From contig JAJZRD010000026.1 in the NCBI GenBank assembly GCA_021845945.1, forward strand, positions 1-28,839: a stretch of DNA of 28,839 nucleotides. Reading direction: 5' to 3'. Position 1 is the first letter of the stretch. Each line of letters starts with the position of its first letter. This stretch comes from Chloroflexota bacterium (lineage in GTDB: Bacteria; Chloroflexota; UBA6077). This document shows, one piece after another, positions 18,128 through 25,625 of the stretch. A program made the position numbers and the translations under genes. The notes under the pieces were generated by a model. It worked only from the letters and a program-made list of their open reading frames with translations, searched no databases and had not been told where the DNA came from.

Positions 18128-18203
18128 GTAGGGTGGGGCCCTGTGCCCCACCGCCCGCCGAGCAATGTCAGGCAGGGCGGCAGGGCAGAGCGCCCTGCCC
18201 TAC
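18128..18203. repeat. 76-bp double-hairpin element, GTAGGG/CCCTAC family, copy 1
   Basis: The left half folds as GGTGGGGC-CCTGT-GCCCCACC and the right half as CAGGGC-AGAG-CGCCCTG, with ends GTAGGG and CCCTAC. It lies between the binding-protein gene and the permease gene in the peptide operon. A 75-bp copy at 22031-22105 aligns over its whole length. It could adjust relative expression of the operon, as REP elements do; no protein is encoded. Confidence 0.8.
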
Positions 18204-18243
18204 CTTCTGAAGGAAAGCGGCGGCAAGCTTCCGCACTCCAAGT

Positions 18244-20013
18244 CTAGCTGTTGGTCTTGCCGGCCGGGTAGTAGATGCGGCCGTCGGCGCCCCACTCGTA
18301 CCCGGCGTCCTTCAGGATCTGCCGGGACTTGTCCAGGCTAAAGTCGATCTGTTCCACGTTGGGGTTGTGCCAGAACTCATTGGCGGGGGCGATGAAGCTG
18401 TGGTTGATCTCACCATGGCCTTCGAGCAATCGGTCGATGATCAATTGCTTGGGGATGGCGTGGGCCAGCGCCTTCCGGACAACCACGTCATCGAAGGGCT
18501 TACGCCGCATGTTGTAGTTGATGTGGTAGTAGCCGTGATCCCTCACCTCTGCTACCTTGACGTTCGGCGCCGATTGCTGCAGCTCGCGTATCTGCAGCGG
18601 TTGGATCCACCAGCCGCCGAAGTCGGCCTCGCCGGTCTGGACGCCGGCCACCATGCCCTGAGTATTGGCGTAGGGGATCTTGATGATCCCGTCGATGGCG
18701 GGCTTTGCGAAGTGGTCGTCGTTGCGGACCAACTTCATCTCCTCGTTTCGCCGCCAGTAGTCCATCTTGAACATCCCGCTGCCGATGGGCTGGGTGTTGG
18801 GATAGTCCTGGGCCTTGGTGAGGCCGGCCTTCTCGGGGATCCCTTCCCAGATATGCTTGGGGAGGATGAAGACTCGGCCGAGGCAGTTGGCGAAGAAGGG
18901 GGCGTAGGGCCGCTTCAGCTCGACGCGCACGGTGCGGTCGTTGACTACGGTAACCTGCTTGATCGGCTCGACGATCCCCATGAAGTAGCCAGACTTCACC
19001 TTGGCCGGGTACTCGAAGGATAACTTGACGTCCTCAGCCGTGACCGGCTTGCCATCGTGGAACTTCATCCCAGAGCGGATGGTGATCTCGACGCTGGTGT
19101 CGCTGAGGTTCTTGATCTCCTCTGCGGCCCACTTCTGAGGCACGCCCTTGGAGTCGATCTGCATCAGCCGGTCGTAGATCAGCCTCATTGTCTGGAAGTC
19201 GTGGTTGGCCAGGGCGGCCATGGGGTTGAGGGTCGTAACGTCGCTGGGATAGCCCCACTTGAGGGTCTTGCGGGCGGTCTTGGGCTTGATGCTGACGAAG
19301 TTCCAGAGGGAGTTTAGGCCTTCGCCCATCATAGGGGACCAGCCCTCCCAGTCCCGATCGTTGTAGGGCATAAGCTGGTTGCGGGTGGCGATGGGGGTAT
19401 GGGGCTGATCCTTGGCGAAGACCTCCTGGCACTTGAAGACGGCCTTCTTCCGTTCCTCGGGATTCATGGTGGCGCGCTGAAGCTCGGCGTACTGGTCGTA
19501 CTCCTTGCTCTGATAGCCGTTGTGGTTCTGCTGCCCCTTGCCCACCTGCGAGGAGTGAAGCACCATGTAGCTGAAGAAGTCGGGGTCGATCCGCTCCGCC
19601 TGTCCGGCCCAGTTGAGGGTGAAGGCGTCGAATTGGTGCTCCGTGAGGCAGGTTTGGACGATGCGTGACCACTCCATGGGGGTGACCTTCACGCCGAAGC
19701 CCAGCTTCTTCCAGTTGTCGGCGATCATCAGACCGAACTCGTAGCGGACCGGGTCGTAGTCGGCGGTGGTTACGACCAGCTCCAGTTCACGGACCATCTG
19801 CTCGGCCGGTAGATCCTTCTTGACGACCGGGGCCTGGGTCGCGGCGCCGGCGGGGGCCTGACTGGTCGAACCCCCGGCGCAGCCCGCCAGCAGTCCGCCA
19901 AAGGAGCTCGCCACGCCGAGGGCGGCGCCGAGCTTGAGGAAGTCCCGCCGGGTCAACGGTCGGCGGCCGGGAGCGCTCTTCTCCGTCTGGTCCTGGGATG
20001 CACCGTTGTCCAT
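18244..20013 (-). CDS. Peptide ABC transporter substrate-binding lipoprotein (SBP family 5, Tat-exported)
   Basis: A 589-residue binding protein of the DppA/OppA type. Residues 20-28 (LTRRDFLKL) form a twin-arginine signal, followed by a hydrophobic stretch and the lipobox LLAGC (Cys45), so it is exported folded and anchored outside. Family-5 motifs follow: LKWGYPSDVTTLNPMAA, the GMKFHDGKPVTAEDVKLSFE segment, and near the C-terminus VVVRKALAHAIPKQLIIDRL. Order is slightly unusual: a block resembling the family's C-terminal half (about 55-240) precedes a complete start-like block at about 245, so the protein may be rearranged or carry a duplicated lobe segment. It delivers peptides to the permeases encoded downstream. 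Confidence 0.88.
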   Translation of the reverse strand: MDNGASQDQTEKSAPGRRPLTRRDFLKLGAALGVASSFGGLLAGCAGGSTSQAPAGAATQAPVVKKDLPAEQMVRELELVVTTADYDPVRYEFGLMIADNWKKLGFGVKVTPMEWSRIVQTCLTEHQFDAFTLNWAGQAERIDPDFFSYMVLHSSQVGKGQQNHNGYQSKEYDQYAELQRATMNPEERKKAVFKCQEVFAKDQPHTPIATRNQLMPYNDRDWEGWSPMMGEGLNSLWNFVSIKPKTARKTLKWGYPSDVTTLNPMAALANHDFQTMRLIYDRLMQIDSKGVPQKWAAEEIKNLSDTSVEITIRSGMKFHDGKPVTAEDVKLSFEYPAKVKSGYFMGIVEPIKQVTVVNDRTVRVELKRPYAPFFANCLGRVFILPKHIWEGIPEKAGLTKAQDYPNTQPIGSGMFKMDYWRRNEEMKLVRNDDHFAKPAIDGIIKIPYANTQGMVAGVQTGEADFGGWWIQPLQIRELQQSAPNVKVAEVRDHGYYHINYNMRRKPFDDVVVRKALAHAIPKQLIIDRLLEGHGEINHSFIAPANEFWHNPNVEQIDFSLDKSRQILKDAGYEWGADGRIYYPAGKTNS

Positions 20014-20041
20014 GGTCGTGCTTCTCCTCCCCTAGCGTTCT

Positions 20042-20053
20042 GTACCTTGGTAC
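20042..20053. promoter_or_regulatory. Small palindrome upstream of the binding-protein gene
   Basis: GTACC-TT-GGTAC lies 28 bases upstream of the binding-protein start, in the 262-bp gap after the first M20 gene. It is a possible operator or attenuator hairpin. The rest of that gap shows no gene. Confidence 0.35.
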
Positions 20054-20275
20054 CGAGGATGGATCAGGATCGACGAGTGGATTATGCCGGCAACGATCGG
20101 AATCCCTGGGATGACAGCGGCAGGTGAAGGTGGTAGAAACGAGGAGACGGGGCCAGGCTGAAGAGAGAGTGCGGGAATAACCGGTTCAGGAAAAAGGGGA
20201 CCAGCGCTGGCTTACGCGACGGCTGCTCTGGAAGGCCGCCGCGCGAGGGTCTCTCGTTGCACCATGGCGGCAATT

Positions 20276-21688
20276 CTAGGGGCGGCCCAACGAAATGTCA
20301 ACAGGCTGGCTGAAGATGCTGTTGGCCTGGCAAGTAGAAGTACAGATAGGTTGTCTCATCTCCTCCATGACGGCCGCGCTGATCTTGATCCCCTCGAAGA
20401 AGCCCTCCAGCAGGATGCTCTCGTTGGGGGCGTGGTTGTTGGAGTCGTGGGGGCTGAGGGGCAGCCACACGCTGGGGAGCCCCAGGACACCTGTGAAGAG
20501 GTAGTCCGGCCCGCTGCCACCCATGCTGGGGCTGAGGATCGGCTCCTTGCCGGTGGCGAAGCGGACGGCCCGGGCCACCGTCTGGACGTAGGGGTGGTCC
20601 ACCGGCGTTCGGGAGGGGTTCAGCCCGCCCAGGAACTCCACCTCCAGGTCGCCGAAGCCGCCCTTCTTCAGGTGGGCCTTCAGCTTCTCCAGGATCTCCT
20701 CGGGGGTCTGATCCGGGACCAGCCGGAAGTCGATCTTGGCCGAGGCGCGACAGGGGAGCACCGTCTTCTTCCCATTGCCCTGGTAGCCGGCGGTGAGGCC
20801 GGCGATGTTGCAACTGTTGCCGAAGACGAAGTTGTGATAGTACATCTCGTCCCCCCCGATGAACTCGTCCACCTCCAGCAGTGCCCGCTGGATGGCCGCA
20901 TCGTTGGGGATCGCCTTGACCGCTGCCAGCTCGGCGGCGTTGGGCCGGCGGACGTTGTCGTAGAAGCCCTGGATCAGTACCCTGCCGTCCGCAGCCCTCA
21001 GGGAGGCCAGGGCGTGGACCAGCTTCCAGGCGGCGTTGGGGACCATGGGCGCCCGCATGGAGTGGAGGTCCTTGTTGGCCCCCCTGGTGCGGATCTCCAC
21101 GTAGCACATCCCCTTCAGCCCGCAGTTGATCTGCTGCCTGCCCGACTGGTGGCCGGGGGCGTCGGCGGTGAGGGCGGCATCGGCCTTCAGCAGCTCCCGG
21201 TGGCTTTCCATGAAAGGGCGAAGGCTTGGACTGCTGATCTCCTCCTCCCCCTCGAAGAGGAACTTCAGGTTGATGGGCAGCTGCCCCCGGGTCTGGAGGA
21301 AGGCCTGAGCAGCCTTGACGTGGGCGAAGAGCTGTCCCTTGTTGTCGCCGGTGCCTCGGCCGTAGATGCGGCCGTTCAGGATGGTGGGCTCGAAGGGGGG
21401 AGTGTTCCACAGCTCCAGCGGCTCCGGCGGCTGGACGTCGTAGTGGCCGTAGATCAGCAGGGTCGGGGCGGCAGTGGGGGCGCGCAGCTCCCCGTACACC
21501 ACCGGGAAGCCGCCGGTCTCGTAGATTGTGGTCTCGATGCCGGCTTCCCGCATCATGCCGGCCAGCATTCGAGCGGTCTCGACCACCCCCACGTTCTGAG
21601 TGCTGATGCTGGGCTGGCGCAGCAGGGTGAAGAGCTCCTGGAGCGACTGGTCGCGGTGATCATCCATGTACTTGAAGACGTCCTGCAA
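20276..21688 (-). CDS. M20-family metallopeptidase (dipeptidase), copy B, TTG start
   Basis: A 470-residue zinc peptidase paralogous to the gene at 12692-14062. It has H82 and D84 (YGHYDVQP), D115 (GTGDNKG), FEGEEEISSP with the general-base Glu at about 149, and a late His in SNNHAPNES. The start is TTG (21686-21688), fixed by an AAGGAGG site 6 bases upstream (21695-21701); family alignment begins right after it, and no ATG fits better. It is the first gene of the peptide operon on the minus strand, so the transporter genes lie between two peptidase genes. The substrate is probably di- or short oligopeptides; carboxypeptidase-type activity cannot be excluded. Confidence 0.88.
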   Translation of the reverse strand: MQDVFKYMDDHRDQSLQELFTLLRQPSISTQNVGVVETARMLAGMMREAGIETTIYETGGFPVVYGELRAPTAAPTLLIYGHYDVQPPEPLELWNTPPFEPTILNGRIYGRGTGDNKGQLFAHVKAAQAFLQTRGQLPINLKFLFEGEEEISSPSLRPFMESHRELLKADAALTADAPGHQSGRQQINCGLKGMCYVEIRTRGANKDLHSMRAPMVPNAAWKLVHALASLRAADGRVLIQGFYDNVRRPNAAELAAVKAIPNDAAIQRALLEVDEFIGGDEMYYHNFVFGNSCNIAGLTAGYQGNGKKTVLPCRASAKIDFRLVPDQTPEEILEKLKAHLKKGGFGDLEVEFLGGLNPSRTPVDHPYVQTVARAVRFATGKEPILSPSMGGSGPDYLFTGVLGLPSVWLPLSPHDSNNHAPNESILLEGFFEGIKISAAVMEEMRQPICTSTCQANSIFSQPVDISLGRP

Positions 21689-21719
21689 GGCGAGCCTCCT
21701 TGAGCGGTGGTCAGCTGTC

Positions 21720-21736
21720 AGCGATCAGCTGTCAGC
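21720..21736 (-). repeat. 17-bp repeat upstream of M20 copy B
   Basis: Exact reverse complement of 14079-14095. A second partial unit (TCAGCTGTCAGC at 21711-21722) precedes it, making a short tandem CAGCTG-rich array just upstream of the ribosome site of M20 copy B. Confidence 0.6.
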
Positions 21737-22030
21737 CGGCTGAAGGTTGATTCCTGGCCGAGGGGAAGCGGGCGGAATCGTACACGCAACAGTCCGACTT
21801 GGGCAAGGGGAACGGGTGAAGATCCACCACATGGGGAAGAGTTGCAACGGCAAGTAGGAGTTGGGGAGGATCATCTACTTGATCTTCTTTACCTGGCAGA
21901 AGGCCGCGGACGGGACTCCCTGTCACGTTTTCGCCCGGGTCATCTTCCGGGGCAACACGGCGATCTATACCCGGAGGGTTCAAGGACTTCCTGATAGCTG
22001 CCTACTGCTCTGTCACGGTGATTTCGAAGC
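21737..22030. other. Intergenic stretch without a recognisable gene
   Basis: I see no convincing reading frame, RNA gene or strong hairpin here. It must contain the promoter of the minus-strand peptide operon, but I could not pick a convincing -10/-35 pair. Confidence 0.5.
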
Positions 22031-22105
22031 GTAGGGAGGGGTCCTGTGCCCCTCCGCCCAGCGGGCGATGGTAGGCCGGCGGCAGGGCAGAGCGCCCTGC
22101 CCTAC
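22031..22105. repeat. 75-bp double-hairpin element, GTAGGG/CCCTAC family, copy 2
   Basis: Aligns with 18128-18203 end to end. The left hairpin reads GGAGGGG...CCCCTCC where the other copy has GGTGGGG...CCCCACC, a compensatory pair change that keeps the stem. It lies 25 bases beyond the stop of the P-type ATPase gene and may also act as its terminator hairpin. Confidence 0.8.
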
Positions 22106-22130
22106 ATCTCATAATCTCTGTGCCGGAGTA

Positions 22131-24461
22131 CTACGCCAGCCCAAATGGGCGAAAGACGGTCAGCTTGACCGGATCCATCAAGAGCATGAACAGCACCGCG
22201 ATCGCCAGGACCGCCAGTACCAGCGGCAGCGCGACCGGAGCCATCAGTATTCCCTGGCTCGCCAGGAACGTGACGACGGCGATGTCCGCGGCCGAGGCGA
22301 TCATCAGCGGCCAACTGGGGCGAGCCGTCCAGAAGTGCCCACGCACCCTCACCAGGTAGACCGTTGCCTGGCCGCTGAAGACCAGCATGGTGAACACCAG
22401 GGTCTGGAGCTGAGGAATGGCCAGGCGGAAGACGTCGGTGGCCAGGTAAAGCACGAGGAAGGACTCGGCCAGCACCCCCAGGGCGAGCAACCCGGAAGAG
22501 GCCATCAGGGAGCTAACGTGCCATCGGTCCGGCTTCAAGGAATAGCCGACGTTATCCGTCGCGATCGACATCGTGACGAAGTCGTTGGCGAAGAGCAGCA
22601 GAACTATGAGAAAGGGCGTGATCACGAAAGTGCGCGTCAGGAAGAAGGCGAGACTCAGGAAGAGGGCCACCTGAAAGGTCTTGATGATCTTGTTCAGAGT
22701 GTAGGTCAGCATCCGCTGGTAGATCCGGCGGCTGGATTCCACCGCGCCGACGATGTCGACCAGACCCGGAGTGGTGAGCACCATGCTGGCCGCTGCCTTC
22801 GCCACGTCGGTGGCGCTGGCCACGGCCGTTCCCACCTCAGCCTGTTTCAACGCTGGGGCGTCGTTCACCCCATCCCCGGTCATACCGACCACGTGCCCGG
22901 CCTGCTGGAGCGAACGCACCAGGTTGTACTTGTCCTGGGGATAAACGCCGGCGAAGATGTCGCAACGAGTGGGGTCTGCCCCCGCTCCGGCCTGCAGCCC
23001 TTGAGGGCTGCACACCTGCTGGCCGATGTCCACCTGCCTGGCAATGGCCAGCGCCGTGGGAGCGGTGTCCCCGGTAACCAGCTTCACCCGAATGCCCAGG
23101 CGGCCCAACTCGGCGATCAGCTTCGCCGAGTCCGGACGGGGTGGGTCCATTAGACCGAGCAGCCCGGCCAGGCGCAGGTTGCCCTCTGGCCCCACGGCCA
23201 CGGCCAGAACCCGGTATCCCTGGGCTGCCAGAGCATCCACATCCCGGGGCAGATCCCCTACCGGTTCCCTGGACAGGGAGGCAACGATCTCGGGCATTCC
23301 TTTGACGATCCGCACCTTCTCGCCTTCCCGTCGAGCCGTGGCTTCGGTCCGTTTGGTGGCCGGATCAAAGGGGGTAAAGGATACCCGCTCGTAGTCACCC
23401 CCGCCGGCTTGGCCCGATCGAGCCTGGAGGATCGCCAGGTCGATGGGGTCCTGCGTGGCCGAGTCGGAGGCCAGGGCCCCCAGTTCGAGCAGTTGCCCCG
23501 AGGTGAAGGGTGGATAGGCGCGGATGGTCCCCAGGGAAAGCTGGTTCGTGGTGATGGTACCGGTCTTGTCGGTACACAGCACGTCCATCATGGCCGCCTC
23601 TTCGATAGCCGAGAGACGGGTGACCAGTATCCCACGCCTGGCCATCTCGACTGCCCCCAGAGCCTGAGCGACGGTGAAGGTAGCGGGCAGGGCAGCCGGC
23701 ACCGACGCGATGAGAACGATCAGCGCGAAGGGGAGTACCTCCAACAGCGGGACCCCTACCAGCAGGGCGAAGGCCAGCACCGCGATCACCAGCAGCACGT
23801 CGATGACCATCAAGTAGCTGACTATGCTGAAGATGGTGGCCTCCAGGTGGGTCGCCGTGCTGGCCGATTGCACCAGTTGAGCTGTCTTGCCGAAGTAAGT
23901 TGCGGCGCCGGTGGAGACCACCTCGCCGGTGGCCTCGCCCCGCTGAACGACCGACCCCGAGTAGATGGTATCTGGTGGGGACGCCTCGCGTGGGAGAGAC
24001 TCGCCGGTCAGGGCCGACTGATCCAGTTGCAGATCGCCCTCGAGCAGCTGCAGGTCCGCCGGAACGATGTCGCCGACACGTACGTGCACCGCATCACCCG
24101 GTACCAGTTCCCGTGCGGGAACCATCTGCCACCGTCCGTCGCGGAGCACCCGCGAGTTGATCGCCAGCCGCTTTCGCAACAATGCCAGGGCGTTCCCTGC
24201 TCGGTTCTCCTGGGCATAGCCCACCACGGCATTGAAGACCAGCAGGAAGGCGATGATCACGGCGTCAGCCTGTCTGCCCAGGAGTACCGTTAGGACGATG
24301 GCAGCCTCGAGCATCCAGGGCACTGGCGCCCAGAACTTGCGGGCAAGGGCCAGCCAGGGGCTCTCTCGCTCTTCCCTGACTTCGTTCGGGCCGTAGCGCT
24401 TCAGCAGCTCGGCCGCCTCAACCGTCGTCAACCCTTGCACCCGCTGAGTTGGCCCTTCCAC
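22131..24461 (-). CDS. P-type ATPase, P3A proton-pump-like
   Basis: A 776-residue cation-transporting ATPase. In order: N-terminal GLTTVEAAELLKRYGPNEV; actuator TGES (152-155); M4 PAALP (255-259); phosphorylation site CTDKTGT with D298; nucleotide domain FDPATKRTE; DPPRPD (439-444), TGDTAPTA (463-470), hinge TGDGVNDAP (528-536); then C-terminal helices. The layout (about ten helices, no heavy-metal domain, PAALP rather than CPC or PEGLP) fits plasma-membrane H+-ATPases. The start is the GTG at 24459-24461, which overlaps the TAG stop of the GH130 gene (TAGTG). A reading frame stays open further upstream but only as antiphase read-through of GH130. Coupling with GH130 hints at pumping that supports sugar uptake; this is inference. 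Confidence 0.88.
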   Translation of the reverse strand: MEGPTQRVQGLTTVEAAELLKRYGPNEVREERESPWLALARKFWAPVPWMLEAAIVLTVLLGRQADAVIIAFLLVFNAVVGYAQENRAGNALALLRKRLAINSRVLRDGRWQMVPARELVPGDAVHVRVGDIVPADLQLLEGDLQLDQSALTGESLPREASPPDTIYSGSVVQRGEATGEVVSTGAATYFGKTAQLVQSASTATHLEATIFSIVSYLMVIDVLLVIAVLAFALLVGVPLLEVLPFALIVLIASVPAALPATFTVAQALGAVEMARRGILVTRLSAIEEAAMMDVLCTDKTGTITTNQLSLGTIRAYPPFTSGQLLELGALASDSATQDPIDLAILQARSGQAGGGDYERVSFTPFDPATKRTEATARREGEKVRIVKGMPEIVASLSREPVGDLPRDVDALAAQGYRVLAVAVGPEGNLRLAGLLGLMDPPRPDSAKLIAELGRLGIRVKLVTGDTAPTALAIARQVDIGQQVCSPQGLQAGAGADPTRCDIFAGVYPQDKYNLVRSLQQAGHVVGMTGDGVNDAPALKQAEVGTAVASATDVAKAAASMVLTTPGLVDIVGAVESSRRIYQRMLTYTLNKIIKTFQVALFLSLAFFLTRTFVITPFLIVLLLFANDFVTMSIATDNVGYSLKPDRWHVSSLMASSGLLALGVLAESFLVLYLATDVFRLAIPQLQTLVFTMLVFSGQATVYLVRVRGHFWTARPSWPLMIASAADIAVVTFLASQGILMAPVALPLVLAVLAIAVLFMLLMDPVKLTVFRPFGLA

Positions 24462-25420
24462 TACGGGACCATTCCCTTCTGGCGCCCCACCCTGTGCAGG
24501 TAGTCGTTCTCCCGCACGAAGTCGAGGAGATCCGTCATCTTGGCGGTCGCCAGGCCGATCACCGTGTCCGAAGCCCCGTAGTACATCCACAGCTCGTCCC
24601 CCCGACCGATGGCTCCGCAGCTGTAAACCACATTGGGAACCAGGCCTCGCTGCTCGTAATCGGTCTCGGGCGCAAATACCCACTCGGAGGCACGAGCCAG
24701 CATCTTGCGAGGGTTGTCCAGGTCCAACAGGGCCAGCCCCAGCCGGTAGACGGGCCGGGCGCCCATCTCCTTCACGCCGTGGTAGATCAACAGCCATCCC
24801 TGGTCGGTCTGGATCGGAGGCGCCCCGACGCCGACTCGCAGGCCGTCCCACCAGGGGCCGCTGCGCTGCGGCAGCAGGACTCCAGGGCGAGTCCAATCCT
24901 TCAGGTCGGGAGAACTGACATACCAGATGTGCTCCTGCCCCCCGGTGACCGGTCGATGCAGCATGACCCACTGGCTGTGGAACTGCCGGGAGAAAAGCGC
25001 CGCGTCCTTGTTGGTCGGCGAGAGAACGATCCCAATACGGGTCACAGTCTCGAAGTCCGTGGTTGTCGCGAGGGCGACGGCGGGGCCGTATCGAGAATAG
25101 GCTGTGTAGGCGATAATCCACTTCTTCGGTGAGATCTGCGTCACTCGCGGATCCTCACACCCCCACTCCTCGAAGGGGTGCCCCGGCGAATCGGCCTGCA
25201 ACAGCGGCCTTTCCGCGATGCGCCAGCCATCCACCCCGTTGGCGCTCCTGGCCACGTGAACGTGGGAGATCCCCCGCCTGTCCTCGATCCGCAGCAGCAG
25301 CAGCACCTCTCCGTCCACCAGGGCGACGCCCGGGTTCAGGACGGCGTTGGCTTTGAAGGACAGGTCATCGGGAGTGAGGATAGGCCTCGGTCCGTAGCGT
25401 GTGAAGAGTCCCTGTCGCAT
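24461..25420 (-). CDS. GH130-family glycoside phosphorylase/hydrolase (beta-mannoside type)
   Basis: A 319-residue five-bladed-propeller enzyme of family GH130, which phosphorolyses (or hydrolyses) beta-mannosides. The signature segment is EEWGCEDPRVT, with D90 in the position of the catalytic acid. RIEDRRGISHVHVA (44-57), NKDAALF, WWDGLRVGVGAPPI and WLLIYHGV are also typical. No signal peptide is present, so it acts in the cytoplasm on imported sugar. Whether it uses phosphate or water depends on Arg/His/Lys residues I cannot place with certainty. The ATG has GGAAGGTG upstream. Its stop codon overlaps the start of the P-type ATPase by one base, so the two are translationally coupled. Confidence 0.85.
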   Translation of the reverse strand: MRQGLFTRYGPRPILTPDDLSFKANAVLNPGVALVDGEVLLLLRIEDRRGISHVHVARSANGVDGWRIAERPLLQADSPGHPFEEWGCEDPRVTQISPKKWIIAYTAYSRYGPAVALATTTDFETVTRIGIVLSPTNKDAALFSRQFHSQWVMLHRPVTGGQEHIWYVSSPDLKDWTRPGVLLPQRSGPWWDGLRVGVGAPPIQTDQGWLLIYHGVKEMGARPVYRLGLALLDLDNPRKMLARASEWVFAPETDYEQRGLVPNVVYSCGAIGRGDELWMYYGASDTVIGLATAKMTDLLDFVRENDYLHRVGRQKGMVP

Positions 25421-25625
25421 CCGTCATCGCACCTTCCACCGGCTTTCTTGAACGACATTGATGCAGTCCCCGTGCCATCTGCCTACATCCACTTTCCCTG
25501 CTCCGTTCCCCCCGCGGCGCCCAACGTGCCGAAGGCAGGCGGCGGAACGAGAGGTCGAGGTCAAGAGCGGGAATAGGGCTTGCGTGGAAGGGCGGTGGTG
25601 GTTGGGCAAGGAGGATCGGCAGAGG

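Noticed and set aside
24462..25121. N-terminal extension of the P-type ATPase by about 220 residues
   Set aside because: The extension is out-of-frame translation of GH130, is Arg/Pro/Gly-rich, and the ATPase family begins naturally at the overlapping GTG.
25458..25625. Longer N-terminus for the MFS exporter
   Set aside because: The extra 56 residues are Pro/Arg-rich without homology, and the AAGGAGGA site favours the GTG at 25626.
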